Positions 1-8,503 of a DNA stretch of 64,000 nucleotides are shown here, piece after piece (the first letter of the stretch is position 1; every line of letters begins with the position of its first letter). The notes beneath the pieces are model-generated. The model searched no databases and was not told where the DNA came from. It saw only the letters and a program-made list of their open reading frames with translations. The translations under genes and the position numbers were made by a program. Origin of the DNA: Nocardiopsis sp. NRRL B-16309 (GTDB taxonomy: Bacteria > Actinomycetota > Actinomycetes > Streptosporangiales > Streptosporangiaceae); the NCBI RefSeq assembly GCF_001279585.1, contig NZ_LGEC01000080.1, forward strand, positions 1-64,000, written 5' to 3'.

Positions 1-60
1 GGGGCCCCCGCCCCCGCCCCGCCCCCGCCCACGCCCACGCCTCCCGCCCCGTCCCCAGCG
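1..60. repeat. C-rich low-complexity tract
   Basis: The window opens with repeated CCCCCG/CGCCCA units on one strand. It is a simple-sequence tract upstream of the first gene with no visible coding potential. Confidence 0.6.
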
Positions 61-89
61 CCGTCCGCGCCGAACGGTAGGGTCCCGCC

Positions 90-461
90 ATGACCGTGGG
101 ACACCTCGACCAATGGGTCGTGAACGCCGCCGACCCCTCCGCCCTCGCCCGCTTCTGGGCCTTCGTGCTCGGCGGTGAGGCGGTGACCCGGCCGGACGGC
201 TGGGCGTTCGTGGAGGGCGATCCGAGCGTCGGACGCCCCCGGCTGTCCTTCCAACCCGATCCCGCGCCCAAGGACGGACGGAACCGGATCCACGGTGACG
301 TGCGCGTCGACGACATCAGCGCGGCCACCGAGGCCGTCGTCGCGCGCGGCGCCGCGCGTGTGGGCGAGGTCGTGACCGACGAGCAGGGGTCCTTCCAGGT
401 GCTGCGCGACCCCGAGGGCAACGAGTTCTGCGTCGTGGCCCCCACCGCGCGCCATCGGTGA
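90..461 (+). CDS. VOC (glyoxalase/bleomycin-resistance fold) family protein
   Basis: This 123-aa protein has the length of a single VOC half-barrel module. The N-terminus (HLDQWVVNAADP then ALARFWAFVLGG) is the usual first beta strand and helix. The C-terminus (LRDPEGNEFCVV) is the hallmark VOC end with the Glu that normally ligates metal. Such proteins bind small molecules or act as lyases or dioxygenases, and the substrate cannot be read from sequence. A -10-like TAGGGT lies at 78-83, six bases before the ATG, with no Shine-Dalgarno, so a leaderless transcript is likely. The neighbours give no functional clue. Confidence 0.85.
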   Translation: MTVGHLDQWVVNAADPSALARFWAFVLGGEAVTRPDGWAFVEGDPSVGRPRLSFQPDPAPKDGRNRIHGDVRVDDISAATEAVVARGAARVGEVVTDEQGSFQVLRDPEGNEFCVVAPTARHR

Positions 462-556
462 TCCGGCGGCGGTGATCCGCTGACACCCGCCCGCACTGCG
501 GACCGGACGCGCCGCCGCGTCGGCCGTGGCCGGTCGTCCGGTGCCCCGCCCGTTCC

Positions 557-2305
557 TCAGAAGCTGTCCGGCGGCGGCACCGCGTCGTCGGGCACCGGAA
601 CCCGCCACACCAGGACCGTGCCCGCGACCTCGCCCCGGCGCGCGGTGAACCCGCCGCCCAGGGCCTGGGCGCGCTCGTCCAGGTTGCGCAGCCCGCTGCG
701 GCGCCCGCCCTCGGCCAGCCCCACGCCGTTGTCGGTGATGGTCAGTGTCAGTGTGGTGGCGCGGCCGGTGATCGCCGTCTCCTCCACCGCCACCGACACG
801 TGCACCTCCGTGGCGTCCGCGTGGCGGGCCACGTTGCTCAACCCCTCGCCGAGCACGGCGAGCAGCTGCTCCCCGATGTCGTCCGGGACCGACGCGTCGA
901 TCGGCCCGTCCAGGCTCACCCCCGGATGGCAGCCCAGGCTGTGGGCGGTGTTCTCGGCCAGCTCCAGGATGCGTCCGCGCAGCGACGTGTCCCGGCGGCT
1001 CGGCGGGTGCTGGAGCGCGAAGATCGTCGACCGGATCTCCCGGATCGTCCCGTCGAGCTCGTCGATGGTGCGCTGCACCCGCTCCTCCGCGTCGGGCGAG
1101 GTGATCAGCCGCACCGTGCTCATCAGCGTCATCGCCGAGGCGAACAACCGCTGGATGACGACGTCGTGCAGGTCCTTGGCGATGCGGTCGCGCTCCTCCA
1201 GGACCACGATCCGCTCGGTGTCGCGCCGGGCCTCCGCCAGCTCCAGCGCCACGCCGGCCTGGACGGAGAAGCCGTGCAGCATGCGGCGTATCGTGCCCGC
1301 GAACGGCGCCCGGTCGGACAGCTTCCCCAGCAGCAGCACGCCCCGGGTGTTGCCCGGCGTGCCCAGGGGCACCAGGAGTCCGGGACCGTAGCCGCGCTGC
1401 GTGAGCATCGGGCAGTCGGCGTTGCGCAGGTCCGCGATGCTCTCCGGCTCACCCGACTCGAACACGCGCCCGCAGGCGGTGCCGTGCAGCGGCACCGAGG
1501 TGCCCAGCACCTCCTGGGCGATGGGCCCGTCGGCGAACTCCGCGAACAGGTGGCCCCGGGCGCGGGAGTCGGGCAGCAGGATGATCGCGGTGTCGGCGCC
1601 GCCGATCTCGCGTGCCTGCCCCGCCATGTGGACCAGCACCTCCGCGGAGTCGGCGCCCGAGAGCAGCCGGGTGGTGATCTCGGTGGAGGCGGCCAGCCAG
1701 CGCTCGCGCAACCGGGCCTCCTCGTACAGGCGCGCGTTCTCGATCGCCACGCCCGCGGCGGTGGCCAGCGCGGTGACCACCGCTTCGTCCTCGCCGTCGA
1801 ACTCCCCGCCGTTGGCCTTCTCCGTGAGATAGAGGTTGCCGAACACCTCGTCGCGGACCTGGATGGGAACGCCGAGAAAACTCGTCATCTGCGGATGGCC
1901 CTCGGGGAATCCGCGAAAGTCCGGATGCTCGCGCAGATCGGACAGGCGCAGGGCCGCGCGGGCGTGCAGGGGAACGCCCAGAACGCCCAACCCCTGGGGG
2001 AAGCGGTTGATGCGCTCGGACTGGATCCGGCTCATGCCGACGGGGATGAACTCGGCGAAGCCGCCGTCGTCGTCGATCACTCCCAGGCCGGCGTAGCGGG
2101 CACCGGTCAGCTGCGCCGCGGCCTCGGTCAGGCGGCGCAGCACGGTGGCCAGGTCCAGGTCACCGCCGATGGTCAGCACCGCCTGGAGGAGCGAGTGCAC
2201 CCGGCCCTGGGCCGACAGGCCCGGGTCGAGGCGCGTGGGCATCTCGCCGAGCAGGTCGTCCAGGCCGGCCGGGATGGGTCGGTGGCTCTGGGGGATCTCT
2301 GTCAT
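557..2305 (-). CDS. GAF-GAF sensor histidine kinase (DevS/DosS-like)
   Basis: This cytoplasmic two-component sensor kinase of about 582 aa has two N-terminal GAF domains (roughly residues 40-200 and 225-365). A HisKA_3 dimerisation domain follows, with phospho-acceptor His near residue 379 in the motif KDLHDVVIQRLF. The HATPase_c domain has the N-box NVARHA and G-box TDNGVGL. The layout matches the NarL-type DevS/DosS/NreB group, whose GAF domains bind haem or small ligands. No response-regulator gene adjoins it, so it is an orphan here. The ATG at 2305 is preferred over an upstream in-frame TTG because GGAGG lies 12 nt before it and directly abuts the TTG. Confidence 0.88.
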   Translation of the reverse strand: MTEIPQSHRPIPAGLDDLLGEMPTRLDPGLSAQGRVHSLLQAVLTIGGDLDLATVLRRLTEAAAQLTGARYAGLGVIDDDGGFAEFIPVGMSRIQSERINRFPQGLGVLGVPLHARAALRLSDLREHPDFRGFPEGHPQMTSFLGVPIQVRDEVFGNLYLTEKANGGEFDGEDEAVVTALATAAGVAIENARLYEEARLRERWLAASTEITTRLLSGADSAEVLVHMAGQAREIGGADTAIILLPDSRARGHLFAEFADGPIAQEVLGTSVPLHGTACGRVFESGEPESIADLRNADCPMLTQRGYGPGLLVPLGTPGNTRGVLLLGKLSDRAPFAGTIRRMLHGFSVQAGVALELAEARRDTERIVVLEERDRIAKDLHDVVIQRLFASAMTLMSTVRLITSPDAEERVQRTIDELDGTIREIRSTIFALQHPPSRRDTSLRGRILELAENTAHSLGCHPGVSLDGPIDASVPDDIGEQLLAVLGEGLSNVARHADATEVHVSVAVEETAITGRATTLTLTITDNGVGLAEGGRRSGLRNLDERAQALGGGFTARRGEVAGTVLVWRVPVPDDAVPPPDSF

Positions 2306-2631
2306 GGTGTCGGTCAACCTCCGCGGAGCCGCTCGGGCGGACTCTGTTGGCGAAGCGCGCTATTCCCTGCAATGGTCGAATTGTCGTCGGTTTTTTGCCG
2401 GTTTGCCACCTCGGACTGGACGGACTCGTGGTTCCTACTCCGCGGTAATTCCCTGGGTCGAGAGGTCACGCGGAGTAATTCATGCTAACGTCGCGATCAG
2501 CCGACGCACGAAGGGTGTCATCCCCTTCCGCGTCGAGACGGGTCCCAGTAGTGTGACCTACCGCGGCCCGCCCGACTCCCCACAGTCGGACCGACTTCTG
2601 CTGGACCACCCCCGTGCTGGAAGGAACCCCG
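2306..2631. other. Divergent intergenic region
   Basis: This 326-nt spacer separates the histidine kinase from the first secreted-protein gene. It is AT-richer than its surroundings around 2370-2490 (TTTTTTG, GTAATTC, ATTCATGCTAACG), as expected for promoters on both sides. I cannot assign a specific -35/-10 pair and see no riboswitch-like element. Confidence 0.4.
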
Positions 2632-3507
2632 GTGTCTGGAATCCACGGCTTGGCGAGCGCCCCCGGCGCCCGTTCCGCCGTGCTTTCCGTACCGGTCCGC
2701 CGGGCCCTGCTGCTCGTCGGCCTGGTCGCCGGGATCCTGGTGGCCGCCTGGTTGGCGGCAGCCGTTCCCGCCCAAGCGGGGGAGAACCCGGCGGCCGCGG
2801 CCAACGCCGCGGCGGACCGGTCCGAGCGGGGCGGCGGCACGGGCGGGTCCCAGGGACGCGCGCCCTCGGTGCCGCCCGGTCTCGACAAGCCGGTGGCCGA
2901 CACCGTCTCGGCCGTCGCGGGACAGGCAGCGCGGCCCGCACAGGTCACGCAGAGTATCCCCGAGTCCACCCCGGCGGCGGTCGCCTCCCAGGCGTCGACG
3001 CGCGGGTCGGAGGTCTCCCGGGCCGTGCACGAGACCGTCGCCGACGTCTCCGAGGAGACCGTCGGACACGGTCGGGGCCACGGTTCGGGGCCCGGCCACG
3101 GTCGGCCGGACGACTCCGCGCCGGAGCCCGAGGCCGCCGGTGACGAGGACGCCGTCGAGCGTGAGGACGTGGCCGCCGACACGGTGGCCGCACCCGCCGA
3201 GGACGCCCCCGCGTTCCCCGACACCGTCGACGTCGCGGAGGAGAAGGCCGACGCGGACGAGTCCGCGGCCGACTCCGACGCCCCGGACGTCACCACCGAC
3301 ACCTCCGTCGTGTCGTCGCTGAACAGCGTCACGGGTTCGTCCTCCGGTTCCTCCGCACCGGCCACCGCCGTCGGCGGCCTGGTCGCGGACCACCCGTTCA
3401 CCATCGGGGCATCGGCCCCGCAGCCCGGCCTGTCCCAGGCCGCGTGGCACGTCCTGCGCTCGGTTCCCGCCGAGGACGCCGACGAGCCCACCTTCTCGCC
3501 CGACTAG
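2632..3507 (+). CDS. Secreted or membrane-anchored acidic protein of unknown function
   Basis: This 291-aa protein starts at GTG 2632, supported by GGAAGGA at 2619-2625 with 6-nt spacing; an upstream in-frame GTG lacks such a site. The N-terminus carries a hydrophobic segment (RALLLVGLVAGILVAAWLAA) ending in AVPAQAGE, a plausible signal peptide with an A-x-A site. The mature part is low-complexity: Ala, Glu, Asp, Ser and Thr rich, with a Gly/His patch (GHGRGHGSGPGHG) in the middle and an acidic C-terminal half. I recognise no domain. It may be a surface or cell-wall-spanning linker-type protein. A second secreted low-complexity protein follows on the same strand. Confidence 0.6.
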   Translation: MSGIHGLASAPGARSAVLSVPVRRALLLVGLVAGILVAAWLAAAVPAQAGENPAAAANAAADRSERGGGTGGSQGRAPSVPPGLDKPVADTVSAVAGQAARPAQVTQSIPESTPAAVASQASTRGSEVSRAVHETVADVSEETVGHGRGHGSGPGHGRPDDSAPEPEAAGDEDAVEREDVAADTVAAPAEDAPAFPDTVDVAEEKADADESAADSDAPDVTTDTSVVSSLNSVTGSSSGSSAPATAVGGLVADHPFTIGASAPQPGLSQAAWHVLRSVPAEDADEPTFSPD

Positions 3508-3618
3508 CACGGCGCCTCTCCCCGGTTCGGTCGCCTGAGCGACCTCTTCCTGGCACCCCTTCCCAGCCACGGGACGCCCATCTCGCGATGGACGACGATC
3601 CCGCCCCGCTCTGGGGAT

Positions 3619-3658
3619 TGACGTGAGCCGCGCACTCTCAGCGGCGAGGCTCACGTCA
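3619..3658 (+). terminator. Hairpin downstream of the first secreted-protein gene
   Basis: TGACGTGAGCC (3619-3629) pairs perfectly with GGCTCACGTCA (3648-3658) around an 18-nt loop. It lies 112 nt after the stop and has no U tract, so it could be a factor-dependent terminator or a leader hairpin for the next gene. The rest of the 360-nt gap (3508-3867) shows nothing else recognisable. Confidence 0.45.
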
Positions 3659-3867
3659 GTCAGTGGTCGGCCAGACCAAGGACTGCGAAACCGACCGGGC
3701 CCCCGCTCCCACCAGGAACGACGGGACCCCGGACGGAGAGTTCGACCCACCGCGACCACCGGATTCCCCCCGGCCAAGGGGAACCGGGCCGCGGCACGGC
3801 GGGGCACGACACCCGTCCCGCCGTACACACCGTCATAGCGAGACCACGTACTTCCGGAAGGACTCCC

Positions 3868-5199
3868 ATGTTCAACACCGCCCGCACCTCCGCCAGGGCC
3901 CTGCTGGTGGCCGCCAGCGCCGCGAGCTTCGTCGCTCTGGGCGCCGGGATCGCAGGGGCCGACGCGCTCGGTGGTGCCACGGACGGTCTCCCGCTCAACG
4001 ACCTGGGCAGCCAGGTCCCCGCGCCGCTGACCGAGGGTGTCTCCACCCCGCTGGGCGACCTGGTCCAGGTCACCCCCGGGGAGGTCTCGGCGGCTCCGGA
4101 GATCGAGCACAACACGGCGCCCGTCGAGCGGGCCGCCGGTGAGGGGCTCTCCACCGACGCTCCGCTGGAGGTCGCCGAGGACAACGCGGCCGACCTCGGC
4201 CCGCTGGCCCTGGCCGAGACCCTGCCCCTGTCCGACGCGGCCGACACCGTCTCCTCCGTGGACCCGGCCGACGCCCCCGGCACCGTCACCGGCGCCGTGG
4301 AGGGCCGGGAACTGGGCGCGGACCCGGTCCCCGGGCTCCTGGGGGCCGCGGGCCCGGCCTCGCACTCGGACGTCGTTCCGCTGTCGAACGCCGCGGGCGA
4401 CCCGATCTCCGGTCTGCTCGGTGGCGTGACCGGCGGGGACGTCCTCGGCGGTCTGGCGGGCGGCACCCCGCTCGGCGGTCTGGCGGGTGGTGACCCGCTC
4501 GGCGGCGTGACCGGCGGCCTGCCGGCCGAGACCCTGCCGATGAGCGGCCCGGTCGACGGCCAGCCGCTCGACGAGCTGAACGGAACCCTGGAGCCCGCCA
4601 CGAGCGGCCAGGTGCCCAGCGAGCTGAACGGCACGCTGGAGTCCGCCACGAACGCCCAGCCGCTGCCCATGTCCGGTCCGGTCGAGGAGGCCGACGGCAC
4701 GGTGTCCGAGGTCGGCGCGCTGGCCGAGTCCGGTGCCGAGCAGGTGGGCGGCGGGCTGGTCGGCCTGGACGAGACCGTCGCCATGGCCGGCACGGACCAG
4801 CCGATCGCCGTGGACGCGGGTGAGAACACCGACCTGACCGGCGGTGCGGGCGACCTGGTCACCGACCTGGTCCCGGCCGACGACGTCCTGCCCATGGCAG
4901 CGAGGGAACTGCCCGCGCTGCCCGAGACCGGTGGGGCCACCGACGCCGTGGGCGGCGTCGGCTCGCTCACCGGGGCGGCGGACACCGACGTGCTGCCGAT
5001 GGCCGCGCCCGGTACCTCCACCGTCACGGACCTGGCCCCCGGTGCCGCGGGTGTGCCCGACACCTCCGCGGTGACGGACCTGCTGGGATCGAACGCCCTG
5101 GGCGGTGACGTGGCCGCCGTGAACGGCCTGCCCGAGGTGGGCGAGCCCACCGTCGACACCGGCCAGGTCACCGGCCTGCTGCCCGGCGGCCTGGTCTGA
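3868..5199 (+). CDS. Secreted repetitive protein of unknown function
   Basis: This 443-aa protein has a clear Sec signal peptide (ARALLVAASAASFVALGAG, cleavage after GIAGA-DA) and a good Shine-Dalgarno (GGAAGGA) before the ATG. The mature protein is an Ala/Gly/Leu/Asp/Thr-rich repeat protein with no recognised domain. A Gly-rich block (LLGGVTGGDVLGGLAGG and variants) lies near residues 180-215. A recurring LPM motif appears at ETLPMSGPV, QPLPMSGPV, DVLPMAARE and DVLPMAAPG, and ELNGTLE occurs twice. There is no LPxTG anchor, tail segment or cysteine. It is probably exported and acts at the envelope or spore surface (inference). The gene ends at a strong hairpin. Confidence 0.65.
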   Translation: MFNTARTSARALLVAASAASFVALGAGIAGADALGGATDGLPLNDLGSQVPAPLTEGVSTPLGDLVQVTPGEVSAAPEIEHNTAPVERAAGEGLSTDAPLEVAEDNAADLGPLALAETLPLSDAADTVSSVDPADAPGTVTGAVEGRELGADPVPGLLGAAGPASHSDVVPLSNAAGDPISGLLGGVTGGDVLGGLAGGTPLGGLAGGDPLGGVTGGLPAETLPMSGPVDGQPLDELNGTLEPATSGQVPSELNGTLESATNAQPLPMSGPVEEADGTVSEVGALAESGAEQVGGGLVGLDETVAMAGTDQPIAVDAGENTDLTGGAGDLVTDLVPADDVLPMAARELPALPETGGATDAVGGVGSLTGAADTDVLPMAAPGTSTVTDLAPGAAGVPDTSAVTDLLGSNALGGDVAAVNGLPEVGEPTVDTGQVTGLLPGGLV

Positions 5200-5218
5200 C
5201 CGAAGGACCACCCCGAAC

Positions 5219-5246
5219 GTGCGCCCGCCGGTCGTGGCGGGCGCAC
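5219..5246 (+). terminator. Terminator hairpin after the secreted repetitive protein
   Basis: GTGCGCCCGCC (5219-5229) and GGCGGGCGCAC (5236-5246) form an 11-bp perfect stem with a 6-nt loop, 20 nt after the stop codon. Confidence 0.7.
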
Positions 5247-5356
5247 ACGCCTCGGGTGGCGCGCGGAACCACGTCTTTCCGATGTGGCGCCGGTCGAACT
5301 GTGGGGGTTCCCGGCGCGTACCGGTCCGACGAAGAGTTCCCGCCACCTGAGGCACG

Positions 5357-5388
5357 CCGCGGCCCCGGACATCCGTCCGGGGCCGCGG
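5357..5388. terminator. Strong hairpin between convergent genes
   Basis: This perfect 14-bp stem (CCGCGGCCCCGGAC / GTCCGGGGCCGCGG) has a 4-nt loop and is followed on the plus strand by TCCTTTG. It lies between the secreted protein (plus) and the LCP gene (minus) and could stop transcription from both. The rest of the 5200-5531 spacer shows no gene. Confidence 0.65.
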
Positions 5389-5531
5389 TCCTTTGCGTCG
5401 GTCTCCGGAGGCGGTGCCGAACCCGCGGGTCCGTCCACCAGTTGGCACGGGCCCAGCGGTCATCAGGTGGCACAGGCCCAACGGCCCCCGGGGCCCCGCG
5501 GTGATGGCCCGCGAGGCCCCGTCGAACCCGT

Positions 5532-7064
5532 CTAGGGGTTCTCGGCCCCGTCCTCCGAACCGAAGCCGAGGCCGTCGGCGCACGGGTTGGAGGTGGCGTC
5601 GCGGCCGCCGCCGTTCAGGGAGTCCGTGGACTCCTCCTCGGAGCCCTCGCGGTCCTCCGCCGTGGCGGCCGGGTCCGCGGGGGTCGGTGATGCGTCCGGC
5701 TGCTCCTGCGGCACGCCCGCCTCGTCCGCGGGGAGCGGGGGCAGGGGACGGCCCTCGCGCACGGCGGAGAACAGCTCCTCGGACTGCTCCGGGTACCACA
5801 TGACCCGGTTCGGGTCGTAGGGCGCCTGGTACCAGGGCACGGTGTGGAACTCGATGTCGGACAGGTCGACGTCCGTCAGCGTGACGGCCACGCGCAGCAT
5901 CTTGTCGAGGGTGAGTTCCTGGTCGGTGGCGCTGTGCCGGGCGACCGCCTCCAGCACCCCGTTGAGCCTGGTCGGGCTGGTGAGGACGTCGTTGCTGCTC
6001 ACCTGGTCGGCCAGGGCGCCGAGGAACATCTGCTGCCGGTCGATGCGGCCGATGTCGCCGCCGTCGCCGATCTCGTAGCGCGCCCGCACGAAGGACAGCG
6101 CCTGGTCGCCGTCGAGTACCTGTTCGCCCGCGTCGATGTCCAGGTGGGAGCGGCGGTCGCGCATGGGTTCGGGGATGCACATCCGCACGCCGCCGATGGC
6201 GTCCACGACGTCACGGAAGCTCATGAAGCTCAGGTGCACGAAGTGGTCGACGCGGATGTCGGTGAGGCTCTCGATCGTCCGCACGACGCACGGCGGACCG
6301 CCGTGGTACATCGCCGCGTTGATCATGCCGAAGTAGCCGGAGGTGCCCTCGGTCTGGGCGTAGGCGTCGCACTGGGGGAGCTGTACGAGCGAGTCGCGGG
6401 GGAAGCTGATCACCGACACCCGGTTGTCGGGGGAGATGTGCGCGAGCATGATCGAGTCCGAGCGCTCGCCCTCGAACTCCCGCTGGTAGGCGGTGCTGCC
6501 CTCCTCGTAGCCGTCGGATCCGATGAAGAGGATGTTGACGGCGTCGCTGAGGCGCTCGGGGCGGTCCTCCTCGTCCAGTACGGACTCCAGGTCGTGCTGG
6601 ACCATGCCCGAGCGCAGCGAGTGGTAGTAGCCGTAGGCGGTGGCGACCCCGGCGGCCAGGACCAGGACGAGGCCCGCGGCGGCCCACAGGACGATCCGGC
6701 GCACGCGCCGGCGCCGGGGGACGCCCGCCGCTCCGGTGCGTTCGGCGGCGGGAGCGGTCTCGGAGGGGTCGTCCTCGGACCCCGGGTCGGCGGGGGGATC
6801 CGGCTCGGGCTCGGTCCCGTTCTCGGACCGGGCTTCCGTGGCGGCTCCGTCTCCGGACCCGGATTCCGCGTCGGTCCCGGTCGCGGGGGTGGCCTGCGTG
6901 CCGGGGGCCGGAGCCGTGTCGGCGGTGTCCTCCGGTGCGGGGCCGGACCCGGTCCGGCCGTCGGCCTTCTCCTCCCCGCTCACGGAGTCGGACCCGTCGT
7001 CGGTCGGTGCGTCCGGAAGGTGGTCCTCGCCGTGGTCGGGCGGAAAGTTCTCGTCAGCGGGCAT
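5532..7064 (-). CDS. LCP (LytR-CpsA-Psr) family cell-wall glycopolymer ligase
   Basis: This 510-aa membrane protein has a long acidic, disordered cytoplasmic N-terminus (about 120 residues, Glu/Asp/Pro rich) and one membrane helix (IVLWAAAGLVLVLAAGVATAYG). An extracellular LCP domain follows, with typical segments RSDSIMLAHISPDN, VISFPRDSLVQLP and LSFVRARYEIGDGGDIGR. LCP enzymes transfer undecaprenyl-linked polymers such as teichoic acid or arabinogalactan to peptidoglycan, and the conserved Arg and Asp residues for pyrophosphate binding are present. The C-terminal tail (about 80 residues) is acidic and low-complexity. It is monocistronic and faces the secreted protein gene. I see no strong Shine-Dalgarno. 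Confidence 0.88.
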   Translation of the reverse strand: MPADENFPPDHGEDHLPDAPTDDGSDSVSGEEKADGRTGSGPAPEDTADTAPAPGTQATPATGTDAESGSGDGAATEARSENGTEPEPDPPADPGSEDDPSETAPAAERTGAAGVPRRRRVRRIVLWAAAGLVLVLAAGVATAYGYYHSLRSGMVQHDLESVLDEEDRPERLSDAVNILFIGSDGYEEGSTAYQREFEGERSDSIMLAHISPDNRVSVISFPRDSLVQLPQCDAYAQTEGTSGYFGMINAAMYHGGPPCVVRTIESLTDIRVDHFVHLSFMSFRDVVDAIGGVRMCIPEPMRDRRSHLDIDAGEQVLDGDQALSFVRARYEIGDGGDIGRIDRQQMFLGALADQVSSNDVLTSPTRLNGVLEAVARHSATDQELTLDKMLRVAVTLTDVDLSDIEFHTVPWYQAPYDPNRVMWYPEQSEELFSAVREGRPLPPLPADEAGVPQEQPDASPTPADPAATAEDREGSEEESTDSLNGGGRDATSNPCADGLGFGSEDGAENP

Positions 7065-7492
7065 AGCGCAATCTCGATCAGGGCGGACGGCGGGGCGTGC
7101 CGAGGGCCGGACACCAGGGGAACGCGCGCGTCCGGATCGGGGGAGGCCGGAGGGCGCGAGGGGTACGCACGGGGAAGGCCACGCGCGACGAGGGGGCCGA
7201 CCGCGGAAACGGCGGGGGCACGGGGGACCTCGACAGCGGAGATGGCGGGATCCGGCTGATGGCTCCGGAATCCCCGCGTGGCAGCGATCCTAGGTGAAGT
7301 TCCGTCGGTGTGCGCGTGCGTGTTGTCCGCGCACGCGTGTCCTGACCGCATTGCGCCGCACAAATCCTCGGTCGGTCGTCGTCCGTGGACGCTTCCTGCC
7401 CCGATTCTCTCAGCGGACCGGTCGGAAACACGTGTGACCCGCCGTGCGGGGACACGACGGGTCACTGCCGAGCACGGAGCCGGTCGCCGGGA
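7065..7492. other. Intergenic region upstream of the LCP gene
   Basis: This 428-nt spacer lies between two minus-strand genes. Open frames exist on both strands but their composition (Arg/Pro-rich) is what GC-rich antisense DNA produces. It must hold the LCP promoter; nothing specific is recognised. Confidence 0.4.
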
Positions 7493-8170
7493 TCAGTCGT
7501 CCCAGAACCCGCTCGGCTTCTCGTCCTCGTCTGCGGTCGCGGTGTCGGTGCCCGTGCGTCCGCCCTTGGCCGCGGGCTTGGCGGCGGTCTTCGTGGCGCT
7601 CTTGGTGGACTTGCGCGCGGGGGCGGGCGTCGCCTTGGCGGGCGTGTGCCGGGGGCGGGAGGTGACGGCGCTCTTGGTGATGGGCGGGTTGGGCTGAGGC
7701 GCCTCACCGGCGCGGATGCTCAGCGCCTCCTCCTCGATGCTCAGCATCTTGCGGATCTGCGCGGGCGTCTCCGGCAGCCGCTCGGAGCGCAGGTGGGCTC
7801 CCAGGACCTCCAGGGCGTGGTCGCACAGCACCTGCCGGGCGCGTTCGGCCTTGATGCCGCCGAGCTCCTCGACCTCCGGGAGCGTGCGCTCGCGCAGCAG
7901 CCGGATGGTGTCGCGGAGCCGGTCGCGCGTCTTGCGGTCGGTCATCGACATGACCGTCAGTTCCGCCTCGGCGAGGAAGCTCTCCCTGGAGTCGTCCGCG
8001 TCGCGCTCCGCGATGAACGCGCTGGTCAGGCTGCGGGCCGAGGACCGCGAGGAGGCACGGATGTCGCCGCGTCGGATGATCCGGGCCTGGACGGCGGTCA
8101 CGACCACGCTGGTGACGAGGCTGATGCCGGCGCCCAGCAGGATCAGCAGTATCGGGTTCTCTGTGAGCAC
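7493..8170 (-). CDS. Small membrane-anchored protein of unknown function
   Basis: This 225-aa protein uses GTG 8170, preceded by GAAAGG at usable spacing. One N-terminal membrane helix (ILLILLGAGISLVTSVVVTAV) is followed by a charged helical cytoplasmic region rich in Arg and Glu (about residues 30-140). The tail is Lys/Ala/Pro-rich (TPAKATPAPARKSTKSATK), histone-H1-like, and ends in acidic SGFWDD. The single-span plus basic tail suggests membrane tethering and possible nucleic-acid or protein binding, but no family is recognised. A good promoter lies about 80 nt upstream. Confidence 0.65.
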   Translation of the reverse strand: MLTENPILLILLGAGISLVTSVVVTAVQARIIRRGDIRASSRSSARSLTSAFIAERDADDSRESFLAEAELTVMSMTDRKTRDRLRDTIRLLRERTLPEVEELGGIKAERARQVLCDHALEVLGAHLRSERLPETPAQIRKMLSIEEEALSIRAGEAPQPNPPITKSAVTSRPRHTPAKATPAPARKSTKSATKTAAKPAAKGGRTGTDTATADEDEKPSGFWDD

Positions 8171-8257
8171 GGGGGGGACCTTTCCGGGCGGGGGTCCGCA
8201 CGGGGTGCGGTCACGGGGGTGACGGGTGTGTGCGGGGGTCGGGAACGGTGCTGGTGG

Positions 8258-8287
8258 ACTATTCGCCACCAAGGGGGTGGTTGTCAA
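8258..8287 (-). promoter_or_regulatory. Housekeeping-type promoter for the small membrane protein
   Basis: On the minus strand a perfect -35 TTGACA (8282-8287) is 18 nt from AATAGT (8258-8263). The spacer contains the inverted repeat CCACC/GGTGG. The predicted start is about 80 nt before the GTG at 8170. The rest of 8171-8503 contains no visible gene. Confidence 0.6.
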
Positions 8288-8503
8288 GTGTCATGACGAA
8301 ACCGACGCTCGTCGTGAACGGCGTCCATGCAGGTCCGGGAGGGGCTCGCGCGCCGAAGGCGTCGGTTGGGGTGGGCGATGGCGGCGACGGGTGGGCGGAG
8401 GAGGGACCGGGTCCTCCGTAGAAAGCGTGCCCGGGGCGGCGGGGGTGGCAAACCTCCTGTCCACAGGCTGTGGACGGATCCGCGCCCCCGCCGGCGTCCG
8501 GGC

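Noticed and set aside
2518..6180. 1220-codon open frame on the minus strand opposite the two secreted-protein genes and the LCP gene
   Set aside because: Composition is Gly/Arg/Val-rich without domains, it lies across three genes with proper signal peptides or families, and such frames are common antisense to GC-rich genes.
7078..7455. 125-codon minus-strand frame upstream of the LCP gene
   Set aside because: Pro/Arg/Ser-rich without secondary-structure-like pattern; more likely promoter DNA.
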